From NCBI RefSeq assembly GCF_949987515.2, contig NC_082698.1, forward strand, positions 34,438,070-34,502,069: a stretch of DNA of 64,000 bases, in the 5' to 3' direction. Of this stretch, positions 11,501 to 26,500 are shown one piece after another (within the stretch, counting starts at the first letter, position 1; every line of letters starts with the position of its first letter). The notes under the pieces were generated by a model. The model did not search any database. It had not been told where the DNA came from and was given only the letters and a program-made list of their open reading frames with translations. The translations under genes were made by a program, and so were the position numbers. Origin of the DNA: Delphinus delphis. Lineage: Eukaryota > Chordata > Mammalia > Artiodactyla > Delphinidae.

Positions 11501-14500
11501 AAATTGTATCTCAGGAGTCACTACTGATTCAACAACATATACAATCCCAATGACCCTGGATAATGTCAGTTTTGAGCAAAGTTAAGAAGCCTTTAACAAT
11601 TCTCTACCCCTCTTTTTAATGCCACTCAACTCTACTTTGGCACTGCCCTTTCTAATGAGGCTCATAATGGGATGGAGAATTCAGGAAATAAGTTATCCAA
11701 TACTCTATTTTATGTAAAAAACTAAACTTTGAAACCAATACAGTGTAGACACACATGTCAGGACTCTCTGAGTAAAGTAATTTAATATATTTAATACATT
11801 CCTAATCATCATGGAAGGACAAATTTAGTTTCTGAGCTTTCAAAGTACTGCTTGCCACACTCCCAAATACATGTGTTCCAGTTTTGATAATTCAAAAGGA
11901 AGTCAGATAGATCTTAAAAGAGGCATTTCAAAGATGAAACCAGATTAAAAAACCAAAAGCCAAAACCAAAATCAAAACAAACAAAAATCTCATATTCCTA
12001 AAAACCGGGAATGAAATGAAGAAGGGATGGTTGCTTCCTTCTCAAGGAAGTTCCCTACATATTCTGTACATGAAAGGGAAAGATAAATAGACACAGTTCA
12101 CTCTTCCCAAGGATAATATATAATCGAGATTCCATGCATCAGAGGGTTATTTGTCATAAGAAAAATGGAGAATGGCGAAAAAAGTCTGTTTTTCCTAACA
12201 TGCTACACCTCAAATGTAAACAGGCTCTACATGAAGAAAATGTAAAAATATTTACTTTTTGTGTCTGAAGATACACAAGGCTTTCTACCACAGGTACTAA
12301 TGATGCTGCAGCAACAGCTCTCACATCATCATCAAGATCCTGGAGTCCTTCAATTATTCTAGTTAAAACTTTAGGCAATAAAGTATTAATTACATCCTGT
12401 AAAAGAGTAGATCAAAACAGATTAATTTTCTATAGTACAATTATTGTGCTTAAACATCTTTTATTAAATTTACATATGGAAGCACAAATTCCAATATTTA
12501 TTTAAAAAGAATCATGTAAATGGAAACAAAAAATAACATCAACAGATGCTTATGTAACTAATCTCATTTCAAAAAGAACACAACAGTATCAAGTACTTCA
12601 TTATTCATTGTGACTTGAAACATCAGAACATGTTTTCAAGGCGGGACTATGAATTCCCAGTGTGAATACACACATACACACCCCTGTGCTAGAACCTTAA
12701 CTTCTATTTCTCATTCAACACCACTGACAAACAAAGGGAATACGAGAGAAGAGGGAAAGAAAGCCATCTCTTCCTGCTTCTCATTACTCCAAACTACCCT
12801 CTTTTCAATCGCCCCAATAAAGGCAGCTCCCAGAGGCTACTCCTGTGATCATACACTAGGAATCTCGCCGAGAACTGGTCTTGCTATGAAACAGAAACAG
12901 GTTTCCAAGCCTATCTTTTAATTTGTTCTTATTAGCATCACCTATCTCTATGATACTACCTCAACAAGGCAAATCTTGAAGGACTGGCTTACCTGTAACA
13001 CTAAGAATCTAGGGCCAATTCATTTAATTAATGAAAATAAACTAAGAGGGGGAAAAAACTCTCCCATACATGCTTCAAAAACTGAAGTGTTTACCTGACG
13101 AACTGCCAAAGCATATTTTATTCCTAGCAGACCACCATGTCTAACTTCCCATTGTTCTTGTGTAAGTAATTTAAGCAGCACGTCCACAGTCTTATGAACT
13201 CCTGTTTCATTCATGTGTTTTAACACCACACCTAATGTCTGAGCACAAGTTTCACGAACTGGTGCCACAACCTACAAATGAGAAAGTAAGATAACTCACA
13301 TTTGCAAAAAAACTTATTTTGTAAGAATCTGAAATTTGATTGGGTAAAGCCTCCCTTAGGCGATACTTACTTCATCAGAAACAAAGTCTCCAAATCTGTC
13401 TAATGCAAACACACAAAGGAGTCTAATAACCAAGTCTTCCAACCACTCTTGATGCTGTTGAATCATCTGTTAAAATGATCACTTTTTAATAACGTATTAA
13501 AACATATTAAGGGAAACATATTAGGTCCAAAAACTAAAACTAAACTATTATACTATAGTAAACTGAAACAAAATACTGGGACAGATTATTTTAGCTGTAG
13601 GAACAATAACCAAAATATGGAATAGTCCCAATTACTATCTTTAATATTAACCACATTCTCTTCCATGATTATTAGATATACTGTACCAAAATCTTTAAAA
13701 TTCATGAATTCTATCATTTTACTTGCACTCCAAGAGAAATTAAGAAACCACTTAAGGCTGCTCTGATATTAATTATATCTATCATGTATCTATTATCTAG
13801 CCTATTACCAGTGTCTCCATTTTAACACCATATTACTTACTGACCTTTAAACTATCCTTTCATTCACCTTACTCTACATTCTAATCCCTTATATCCTGCT
13901 CAAATACTAATGCTTCTACATATTTTTCCACTCAATATCTCCAGACATATCTTTCCCTTGAACTCATTCTTCCTGTCTATAAATAATATAAATAAACCTC
14001 TTCCTAACGTTTTTATCTTTTTCCTTATGTTCACCTTTCCATGTTTCTTATTATTTACCTCTCATTTCTGCTTCATGGCTCTGTTACTTCCCTGTCTTGG
14101 AAAAAGAGGCCACCTACTGAAACTTGGTGATAATTACTGATTTTCTACACTTACACTTACCTCTTCTAAAGTGCTGTCTCCCATTTTACCACCACTTTTC
14201 CCATGAGCTTTAAGGATTTCCCTAAGTCCAGTGCCTGCACCATGTCGAACCTAATAAGAACCAAGAAGCAAATATCAGAGGTTAAATGCTTAAGAAACAG
14301 TGTTTACCTTTGCTTCAGTATGAAAAAGGGATATTAGATTTTTAAGAAATTGGAACTAAGCAGTACTTCACAAGAATGTGCTTTTCTTCTATTGTCCAAG
14401 AAGAATTACATATATTTATTTCACAATTTTGATTATGTGGAATTTTTTTAAAAATCAAGGCAAGAAAACAGCTATTCTAAATTCCTTCTGAGATATTAAT

Positions 14501-17500
14501 CCACCTGGCTGTCACTCCTCTAACCTCTACTTGCATTCAGCATCATCCACAGGAAAGGAGAGACAAGCATCATATAATGTTCTTTATAGCGCAAAAACCA
14601 ATATTTTAGAAATAAATACATCAATACTAAGTTCCAAAGCTACCAGTGTTAAGCATCAAAGGAAGACAATTCAAATAAAATGTCTCATGACTAATACTTT
14701 ACTGTAGCCCTGTAGCCTTCTGCAGTGCCATCTGGAAGGGAGGAAACATGCCACTGACACTGCACCCACTTATTCAAGACCCCATTTAAGACTTGAATAG
14801 CTTTAAATAGAAGTACATCAAGGAGCAGAAAGAGTGCTAAAGGGTATTCCAAAACAGTGTTTTAAAATTACTCAGAGGCCAAATGAAGTGAGACAGAATC
14901 GTTTGAGACTACCAACCCTCAATTTCAACCAGAGGAACTTCACGTTCATCTCTTTTACATGAGACCTGTTCAAGATTTTCTTTGAAGAAATATTTCTGAG
15001 GCTAAGCTACTGCTTGGAAACTACTAGTCTTAATCAAAATTGTCCACTTCCAGATGAAATTTTTACTGTCTGGAAGACATGCAACTCTTTATATCATAAC
15101 TAAAAGAATGAAAAGAAATGAACAATTCACCGAAGAAATATGTCAAAAGGGGTATAAAAGGTGAAAATCAGTCTAAAGCTTTCTATTTAAGAGGCGAGTG
15201 ATATGAAGTGCCCTGACCAGTGGTTCTGAGAAGGATACGGGGCAACAACAGGAACTCTGACAAAACAGATTGTGCTTGACATGGTTCTTATCATTAGCCA
15301 AGAAAATAGAGCTGAGAGAAACTGTAATGAAGAAATCCTACCTCCCAGGAGGGATTAAAAAGGTCATTGCAAAGTTCTTCGCAAAAGCTTTCCAAAGGCC
15401 ATTCATTTGTCTGAATAAGAAAAACAGAATTACTACTAATTTAAAAGATCTATCTTATGCTAATAATTTAAGTAATATGGTGTATTTATTTGTAGGACTA
15501 ATAATAATAGTCAGGCTTTTAAATTTTTAAATAATTAACAATTTTTACTAATGAAGTAAAGATACTTAGATTTTTAATAATAAAAGTTCGCTCAAGTGAC
15601 ACATTATTATATACCATCTACTAACACATTAGTATGAAAAAATTATAAATAATTTCAAAGGACATTTTATGGCATTTCAATAGTACCTCTTCAATTAAGG
15701 CAGAACTGTCTGGAATATTATCAATCAGGACTTTGGAATCATTTGCAGACTGATTAATAACAACATTGGCTATTTTTCGTCTCTTTTCTTCTGGTTCCCC
15801 ATCAGTGCTATCATTGCTAAAAAAAAAGTCACCATTTAAAAAAAGTGAATAAAGGATAATGTTAACCACAATGAATGTAAGAGAATCCATCATTTTAACA
15901 AATGTTTTGCCATTTTCTGCTTATATGGTTTACTTACAATTTCATGTATCAAATAACTAAGATTAACTGCTTAAAAATGTTTGAGCAAACTTTATCCTAC
16001 TACTCTTACTGATAAATGTAAAAAGGTCAAAGACATCTTGCTTTCAGACTGGATCTCAAATTTAACAATGTATTCTTTTTTCCCCTTCTCTCTACAACCA
16101 GCTCCTCTCCCTTTTATTTTAAACTCTTTTGGCCTAACAACCTAAATCTGGCCCAGCATAACTTTTTTTTAGGCTTTTGTACCCTGAAAAAAACTAATAT
16201 ACTGAGCAACACACTATAATCTTACTAGTTCTTGAAAAATATAGAGATAAGACTATTAGAAGATGAAAAATGTGTGCAGAAAATTTGAGGAAAATTTTAT
16301 GACTAAAAGAACAAAAACAGAGGCTAGACTAATAACAAAATATTACAAAGGAGAAGACAAGTAACTGCTTTATTGAATTATTAACAGAAAGAAAGAATTA
16401 GCATTGTTAAGGTATACACAGCATTATTTTCTATAGATATCCACCAGGCCCCACCTTCCACCTTAATAGTGCAATCTTGGCCAACCATTTTTTCTCTAGG
16501 TGATGAAAGAAATCGGAGACTATTATTATTCTAATTATTTCTAATTCAATCTAGTCACACTGGTTGGTCATTTTACTGTCTTTGAACTTGTTAAGCATGT
16601 TTCTACTTCCAGGCTTTTGTCCTTGCTATTCCCTCTATTTGGAATGTCTTTTTAAGATGTTCCCAGGGCTGGCTAGCATCCTCACTTCTTTCATATCTTT
16701 ACTGAAAAGTAACCTCTGTGAATCTCTCCCTGACCATCCTATCTAAAATTTAAAACACCCTCCCCACAATACATTTCACTTGTTTGTTCCTTGCTTTACC
16801 TCTTTTTTCCTTATTAACCCTTACCATTAAAATAATTATTTATCTTATTCCTCATCTATCTTTCCCTCTAGAATGTAAGCTCCACGAAGACAGGAGTTCC
16901 TACCTATTTTATTCACTACTGTATCATGAGAGCGTAGAACAGTATCTGGCACATAAAAAGTATTTAATAAAGATCTGTGTAATGAATGAGTCATGGGCTC
17001 TGAAAAATAAGGTCTATTATTTCCAATATTCAGATATTTGGGTAAAAGTCTTAAATGAATAGAAGTCAGTAAAAACACTTACTAGGTTACTACACGATCC
17101 TAATGAGCTGTTAACTTAAAAAAAAAAACCTGTAGTTAACAAGATCAATAAAGATTTTATACTTAAAAAAACAACTCCAAGTAAAAATTTATACCAAGTA
17201 GATGTTTATTGTTTACCCCACCATATGCCTAGCTTTTAAATAAACGCTGTAAACACTTAACTTTTTAGCTTTATATGAATGGAAAGAATAACAAAAAGTT
17301 CTGTTATCTGCAACAAAAGCTTATTCTCATAGGATCTCATGTGTTTATGAATTGCACCATTTCCTCAAACATTTCTTGGAGACCATTAAAGATTCTGATT
17401 TAAGAGTTAAGTGGGGCCCAAGAATCTACATTTTAACAAGCTTCTCAAAATGTTTATGAAAGGGGTTGTTTTGAACCACTCTTTGAGAAATGCTACTCCA

Positions 17501-20500
17501 AGCCACACAGGTATCATTTTTATGAACTCATTAAGAAAGTGAGGACAGTGATTTTACCCCCAGAGTTCTTTCCTACAACAGAATTAGGTAAACAAGCCTG
17601 GATTATTACCCACTATTTGGATTAGCCCCCAGCCAGGGAACAGGTGATATAATACCCAGTTTATAAATGTAGTATTCTTAACTTGTAGTCCTCAGGCCAT
17701 CTCTCTGACTTCATTCTCTACTACTCTTGCTTCTGTCTATTCATCCCAGTCATACAGCCTTTCTTTCTGTTTCTTGAATATTCCATGATTAAGGCATTTA
17801 CACTTGGTTCCTGCTACCTGGAATGCACTCCCCTTGGAAGATCTTCAATCCTCATTCAGGGCTCATAATTATTAAGAAAAAAAAATGTGCATACGTAGAT
17901 TTTTCTGGGAAAGTTGTCCTAGTCCCTAGGACAACTAATAATAGTCCCTAGTCTACTAATAATAGTAAATACTCTCTGACAATTGAGAAAGACAATCCAA
18001 ATGGTACTCCACAGCCAAAGACAATGTCATCAAAATGTTTTTAGAAATCAAGCAGACCCAGATAAGCTAACCAACATTTCTGTTTTAAATAAGCAGAAAA
18101 AGATTATTACCTCTTCTCATTAGTTTCCACTGCATCCCTGGATCTCTGTTTTGCAAATAACTTGGCCATTCTTTTAGCTTTGTTCTTTTGTCTATTGCTC
18201 ATTCCTGTTCGAAACTCTGAGTCAATCAATTCAGCTGCCTGGAGAGTCTAAAAGAATAAAAGAATTCTGAATTTGAACTTCTGAAGTTAGAATATATACC
18301 CATAGTCTCAGCCTCAGAAGAGGACTAAAGTCTGTAAATTTCACTATACACAAATTGATTACATTCTTCTTTGACAGCTTCATGCTATTCTGCTGTATGA
18401 CTGTACCATAATTCCACTCTCTTCTTCCTTCTCCCCTATTCTTTCAATTGCCAGGAAATGCTCATTTGCCACAGATAAGGCAAAAATGTATGATCTTGAC
18501 CCCAGTGAGGGCTTTGAAGAGGTGAGACTTCAAAATAACCATACTAGGACTTCCCTGGTGGCATAGTGGTTAAGAATCCGCCTGCCAATGCAGGGGACAT
18601 GGGTTTGATCCCTGGTCCGGGAATATCCCACATGCCCGTGGGGCAACTAAGCATGTGAGACACAACTACTGAAGCCCACGTGCATAGAGCCCATGCTCTG
18701 CAACAACAGAAGCACCGCAATGAGAAGCCCATGCACCACAAAGAAGAGTAGCCCCTGCTCGCCACAGCTAGAGAAAGGCCGCATACAGCAACAAAGACCC
18801 AACACAGGCAAAAACAAAATAAAAACCATACTACCATCCAAAAGTTATAATAAAGAATGTCAATTTTTAAACAATGATAATCATCTTCTACTGAAAAAAA
18901 TAAAAATAACTATAGCCATATAGTTTTAGTAACTGGGCCAGCGTCCTATAGTTAACTTAGCCTATATGTTTTTTCCCTCTTAATCACTCACTGCATACTG
19001 TTTTTGATCTCTTTTGCATTAACGGGAGACATTATTAAGGATGTGAACAAAAATGCTTTGAGTGCAAGACTAAAAATCCTTTCTGCCCTTAACCAATTAA
19101 GATTCAATTGAAATTTACACTTCTACAACCAATTAGGCTCACTGGTGTGGGTGCCCTGCTACAGACTTGGTCCAGGGACCACTGGCATATACACAAGGCA
19201 ATGCAGCAGTGATGACCCTATGGCAACAACTAACCTCAGCAACTCTTCCCAAAGGTCCGCGACATCTAAAGCAACCAAACTTGGATCCTGCAAACCTCAA
19301 ATTTGCTGCTGCCATCCCATATCCAACTATTCTGTCTATAGCCCATTTTCTCTAATACACCTACCCATTCATTTCCCTACACCATGTCGAAATACCACAC
19401 TGTGATCACATTACTACATTTTTGTTTTCCTTTATTTTATTCTATTGTCTTCCTTATTTTTTAAAATTTTACGTATTTATTTATTCATTTATTTTTGGCT
19501 GCATTGGGTCTTTGTTGCTGCACGCAGGCTTTCTCTAGCTGTGGTGAGTGGGGGCTACTCTTCGTTGCAGTGCATGGGCTTCTCATTGCAGTGGCTTCTC
19601 TTGTTGCAGAGCACGGGCTCTAGGTGCGTGGGCTTCAGTAGCTGTGGCACATGGGCTCAGTAGGTGTGGCTGATGGGCTCTAGAGTGCAGGCTCAGTAGC
19701 TGTGGCGCACGGGCTTAGCTGCTATGCGGCTTGTGGGATCTTCCCAGACCAGGGCTCAAACCCGTGTCCCCTGCATTGGCAGGCGGATTCCTAACCACTG
19801 CACCACCAGAAAAGTCCTGTCTTCTTTATTTATATCTTATGCATCCCTTTGTACCCCATTTCTTTCTATTACTTCCTGGTTGTTATTATATTTTCTGCCT
19901 CTGTACTCTTCTTTTTCCCTCCAGAATCTGCCTTTTTTGCCCCCTTGCCGGCAAAAGTTCCATCATCACATACCCCTCAATGCCAAAAAATTTAGTTTAT
20001 AAATTCTAATGGTTTAGAGGGCAACTGGTATAAAGGCAAATAGAACCCTTCTCCTCTTAAGCAAAGGGAAAGGCCAAGGGAATGAGAAGATATGGGTTTC
20101 ATGTAAAGCAGGAATTCTTAATGGGACCCACAGATCCCTAAAAGGATATTGCAGGGGCAGGAGGAAAGAGTGCTAAACTCCCTGAAAGGTAATATCTCAA
20201 ATGTATGTGAATTTTTCTGAGGAAAGAGCCACAGCTTTTACTGGAGCTTAAAAAGAGTCTATGGTATAAAAAAAAGAAGCATACAGGCATCCATTGGGAA
20301 CTAGAAAAACAGAGGAACAGGAAAAATACAGAGCAAAATTATGGTACAGCCATATAAATAGCATGAAGCTGTCAAAAAAGAATGTGATCAATCTGTATAT
20401 ACTGATATATGAAGCCATATGAAGTGAGACAAGGTGAACATGGCTTAAAAGAACTTATGTATACAGAGAAAATTTCAGGAAAAATGCACAAATAACTTAA

Positions 20501-23500
20501 AAAGCGTTGCTTCCTATTGTGTGCCCTTCTGCATTGTTTGAAAGTTTTCACCATGTTTGTTACTTTCTCAAATAAAAGAATCATAGCTGTAAAGATTTCT
20601 AGTATCATCATATCTGACTATGATAGCCCTTACTATCTCCCACCCTCTGAAATATTTTTTTGTGCTTCATTGAAGAACAAAGAAAGAGCAATTGATGCAA
20701 CTAGGATTTTTCAACACCAGTGTCTCCTAAAAGATGTACCATACCTTTTATCTAATAGTCCAATGTCTATGAGGTAGGTGGCAACTTCTGTCTCCTTAGA
20801 ATCTATCACTAGAAATCCAACTTATGAAGACACTAAATTATGGTGACACTAAGCAACAATGAGTAGAATTAAAAAACGCATTTTTTTAAATTCCAATTGC
20901 ATAGCAAAATAAAGCAAACCCCCTGTATTATTACTTGCAATCAACCAACCAGAGGTTTTACCTACAGGTTGTTTGTTTACAAGCGCTGCTGAAGTTGGGG
21001 TATAATCCAAATCTTCATCATTAAAGAGTTCTTCAGTGCTCATTCCAATAGCTTCTCCCATATTAAGGCCAAGTTTCTTCTGTAATAGTTTTCGTTGGCG
21101 TGCTATCCTCTCTTTAGGATCCACTTCACCTTTAAACAAAGAAGAAATACATTTTCTTCAAATCAGTTAAGCAGTTTTCTAATACGTGAAGATCAGACTC
21201 GATTAAAATTTTTAAAAAAATTAACCATTAGAATACCTCTCTTGATAATAAAACAAACCACACTCACAATCTCTGAACATGTCATAAACTTTATTACCTA
21301 ATAGAGTAAATATTTTACTGGATCTTGGAAAACAGTGTTCTAGCTAACAAAACACTCTAGCTAACAAAACACTCTAGCTAACAAAAATTCACTGAGATTA
21401 CCCCATTGCCCTACTGTCAATTATCAAGTATATATATAATGAGATCTATTCCTATGAAAATAAACCAATCTTATTATTTTATAGCTAATCTCATACATTC
21501 TCTGAGAGCTCTAACCAGGCTTTAAAAAAAAAATCTAGATTTTATTTTACAGAAAAAGATCTCAACAAATACATGCTTATTCCAAGTGTGGCCTTTATGT
21601 ATTCTGAGATGACACAGTCCTGATAGCCCAAATAACAAAGACAAAGGCATAAAAGTAGATTTTGAATGTCCCAAGAAAAATCTCCCAATATTTCAGTGGA
21701 AAATAGATCAAAAGGTATCATTTTAAAAATAAAAATTTGGGCTTAAACTAGCTAAGTTGCAAGAGATGGTTCTATAATGATTAACTTCCAATAATAGCTG
21801 ATTAAGTTCTTATTGGACTACTCCTCCACAGATAACAAATTCTAGCTAAAATATAATAAACAACCACCTGAAGGCACTGGAAAGAGATCAAAAGTAGGCG
21901 TATACTTGGAGGAGTTATCAATACCTGGAAGAAGTACATGGCATTAGGTGAGTTTCCCATTTTTGAATGTTTTTAGCCTAAAGGTAGACCCAGTCTGTGG
22001 TACGTAGGGCAGCCACGCCCTACATTTAAAAGTTGTGTAAAAACCCAGTCTGTCTGTTGCAGAATTAGAGGAGAGTCAGAGATCACTATAGCCACTGGGA
22101 AGTAGAGAGAAAAAACCCAGAAAGGAGAGAACCAGAGAGAAAGCCCAAATTCTGTAAACTCAGCCAAATCTCTGGCTGACCTCTGAACTATGCATGCACA
22201 GGGCAGACTCCAAACAGTCCAACTAAAGCTAAAAATTGAATTGGGATTTGAGTTGTTGCCCAGTACAAAGGAGACTGAGTTTGAGTTTCACCAAATTAAA
22301 TGCTTATTAAAACAAGTAAGCAAAAACAACTAAACCAAACAAATCAAAACATTCTTTGGAAGAATATAACAGAATCCAGCCTGTGGTATAAACATTTATA
22401 ATGTGAGGAATACAATCCAAAATTAACTGACATACAAAGAATCAAGAAAATGTAACCCATTCCCAAAAGGAAGACAATTAATGGAGATCAACACTGAGAC
22501 GACCCAGATGTTGGAAGTGGAAGACAAGATTTTTTAAGCAGCTAATATAACAATGCTAAATGTAAAGGAGGATATTGTCACAATGATGAAAAGATAGAAT
22601 ACCTCATTAGAGAAACAGAAACTATTAAAAAAAATAGAATAATACACTTGCAAAGGGTAAATTATAATAGTTTTATAAGTGAATTCAAAGATAAAGCTAT
22701 ACAAAGTTCCCTCATCTAAAGAAAGGGAGGGGTGGGGCTTCCCTGGTGGCACAGTGGTTGAGAATCTGCCTGCTAATGCAGGGGACATGGGTTCAAGCCC
22801 TGGTCTGGGAAGATCCTACATGCCGCAGAGCAACTAGGCCCGTGAGCCACAACTACTGAGCCTGCGCGTCTGGAGCCTGTGCTCCGCAACAAGAGAGGCC
22901 GCAAAAGTGAGAGGCCGGCGCACCGCGATGAAGAGTGGCCCCCGCTTGCCACAACTAGAGACAGCCCTCGCACAGAAACAAAGATCCAACACAGCAAAAT
23001 AAATAAATTAATTAATAAACTCCTACCCCCAACATCTTCTTAAAATAAAATTTAAAAAAAGAACAGGGAGGGGAAGAAAACGATTTAAAGAAACAAACAA
23101 CTTGTATATAAAATTAAGAAAATAATTCTACTAACAATAACATCAAAAGTAAAACTTAAAACTTATATTCTGAAAACTACAAAATACTAGTGAAAAAAAT
23201 TAAAGATCTAAACAAATGGAAAAACATTCCATGTTCACAGATCATAATACCTCATAGTAAGACAGTAATACTTCTCAAATTGATATACTGATTCAAAACA
23301 ATTCCTATCAAAATATCAGCTGGCTTTCTGCAGACACTGACAAACTGATCCTATAATTCATATAGAAATGCAAGAGACTGAGAATATCCAAAATAATCCT
23401 GAAAAAGAACAACAAAGTTGAAGGCTCATACTTCTTGATTTTATTTTTTTATTTTTTAAATTTTTATTTAGTCAGTTAGTTTCTGCTTTATAACAAAGTG

Positions 23501-26500
23501 AATCAGCTATACATATACATATATCCCCATATCTCTTCCCTCTTGCGTCTCCCTCCCTCCCACCCTCCTTCTTGATTTTAAAAATTACCAGAAAGCAATG
23601 GTGACCAAGACAAAGAGGTACTGGCCTAAAGAAAGGCATCAATTGAATAGAACTGAGAGTCCAGTAATAAAACTATATGTCTACCGCCAACTGGTTTTCA
23701 TGAAGGGTGCAAAGAAAATTCAGTGGGGAAAGAAGAATCTTTTCAACAAATGGTGTTGAGACAACAGGATAGCCACATGTAAAGAATGATGTTGGATCCT
23801 TAACCTCACAACATACAAAAATGAACTCAAAACAGATCAAATACCTAAGAGTAAGAGTTACAGCTATAAAACTCTTAGAGAAAACACAGGGGTAAATGAC
23901 CCTAGATTTGGCAATAGCTTCTTACATATGACATCAAAAAGCTCGAGAAACAAAAGAAAAAGATAAATTGGACTTCTTAAAAACGTTTATGCTTCAAAGG
24001 TTACCATCAGGAAAGTGAAAAGATGCACAGAATAGGAGGAAATATTTGTAAATCACATATCAGATAAGAGATTTTACAAAGAATATATAAAGACCTCTTA
24101 TATCTCATTAATAAAAGAACAAATATCCCACTTAAGAATGGGCAAAGGACCTGAATAGACAGGTCTCCAAAGAAGATACAGAAATGGTCACTAAACACAT
24201 GAAAATATGTTCAACATCATTAGTCATCAGAAAAATGCAAATCAAAACTACAATGAGATATCACTTCACAGTCACTGGTATGGATATAGTCAAAGTCAGT
24301 TAATAACAAGCAAGCGTTGGCAAGGATGTGGAGAGATTGGAATCCTTGTATCCTGCTAGAGGAATGTGAAATGGTGAAGCCAGTTTGGAGAACAGTCTGG
24401 CAGTTCCTCGAATGGTAAAACATAGTTACCATATGACCCACCAAGTCCACTCTTATGTATCTACATAGGAGAAATGAAAACATACACCCACACAAAAATC
24501 TCTACATGAACATTTATTGGCAGCATTATGCATAATAGCCAAAAAAGTGGAAACAACCCAAATGTCTTCAGCCTATGAATGAATAAACAAAATGTGATAT
24601 TCATACAATGGAATGTTATTCAGCCAGAAAATAAAATAACTTCACACCTACCAATATGGCTACTGCCAAAAAAGCCAGAAAATAACAAGCGTTGACAAGG
24701 TTATGTGGAGAAGATGGAAACCTCATAGATTGTTGATGGGAATGTAAAATGGAACAGCCACCATGGAACTGCCAGTATGGCAGTTCTAAAAAAAAAAATC
24801 AAAAACAGAATTACCATATGATCCTATAATGCCAATTCTTGGCATAAATCCAAAAGAACTGGAAGCAGGAATTCAAACAGATATTTGTACACCCACGTAC
24901 ATAGTAGCATTATTCACAATAAGCAAAAGGTAGAAGCAACCCAAGTGTCCACTGATGGATGAATGGATAAACAAAATGTGGTATAAACATACACTGGAAT
25001 ATTATTCAGCCCTAAAACAGAAGGAAATTCTGACACATACAATAACATAGGTGAACATGAAAGATTATGTTAAGTGAAATAAGTCGGTCACGAAAGGACA
25101 AATATTGTATGATTCCATGTATATGAAGTACCTCGAGTAGTCAAATTCAGAGACAGAAAGTAAAACAGTGGTTGCCAGGGAGTGAGGGGGAAAAGGAATG
25201 GAATTGCTGTTTAATGGGTATAAAGTTTCGGTTTTGCAAGATGAAAAGAGTTCTGGAGATTGGCTGTACAACAATATGAATGTACTTAATACTACTGAAC
25301 TGTACAGTTAAAAATGATTAAGATGGTAAATTTTATGTTATCTATATTCTATCACAATTTAAAAACTGATACACCCTGTAACAGTAGTAACTACTACTTA
25401 CGAAAAAAATGAAAACAGTACTAATATATATACTACAATATGGATAAATCTTGGAAATATTCTGCTAAGTAAAAAGAAGCCAGTCACAAAAGACTACATA
25501 TTTATTATATGATTCAATTTATATGAAATGTCCATAGTAGGCAAATCTATAGCTACAGGAAGTAAACTAATGGTCCTTAGGGATGGGAAGAGAAGGGAAG
25601 GATGTAGGGTGGTTGCTAAAGGATACAGGGTTTCTTCTTGAGACAATGTTCTAAAATTAACTACACACAATTGTGAATCTACTAAAAGCCACTGAATTGG
25701 ACACTTTTAAAATGGGGATTTCTATCGTATATGAATTATATCTCTCTAAAGCTACATTAAAAAAAAAAAATTTAAGGCTACTCTACCCAGAGGGAAAAAC
25801 ACTAGGCATCCAAAACGAAGGCTGCTGGATTATAAGTTTAGTACACTTACAAAGAGCCTAAAATTGGTCCTCTCATTCCAGGGAAAGTACTATTGGGGAA
25901 AATAACCAACTGCAAAGGAAACTCAGACTGGCACCTATGTAAATCATAATATGTGTAATTTATAAATATGTAGAGACCAACACAGATGAGCAGATATTTA
26001 AAGAAAACCTAATTAGAGGGTTTTAATGAGCACTCTTCAGCATGCTATGACTTATCAGCATTAAAAACTGAATTCCAAGAAAACTGGGGTTCCCAATCCT
26101 GCTTACATATCAGTCACCTGTGGGGCTTTTTCTTTTAATATACAATTTCCCAAAACTCTCCACAGATCTATTAAATCAGAATCTTTAAGATACGACCCAA
26201 ACACGTACTTTTTTTTAAGTGACAAAAGTGACACTGACTTTTATCCTTAGATAAGGGCCAATGATCTCTCATCATGTCCATGGGTACACTAGTAAGATTA
26301 GTAAACTTACTAATTAGTAAACTTAGAGATAACTTTTTCAAATTGGAAAGTTTCTGAAGACTTCTACCTCCCTTATTAAAAAAAAAAAACTGTGCTTTTC
26401 TGGAACTTAAGCAAGTTCTCCTCTTAATTCTCTCCATAAATAATGACACTAGATCTTTCAATACAAAGTATATTAGGAAAGAAGAAATGGGTATTTGACA

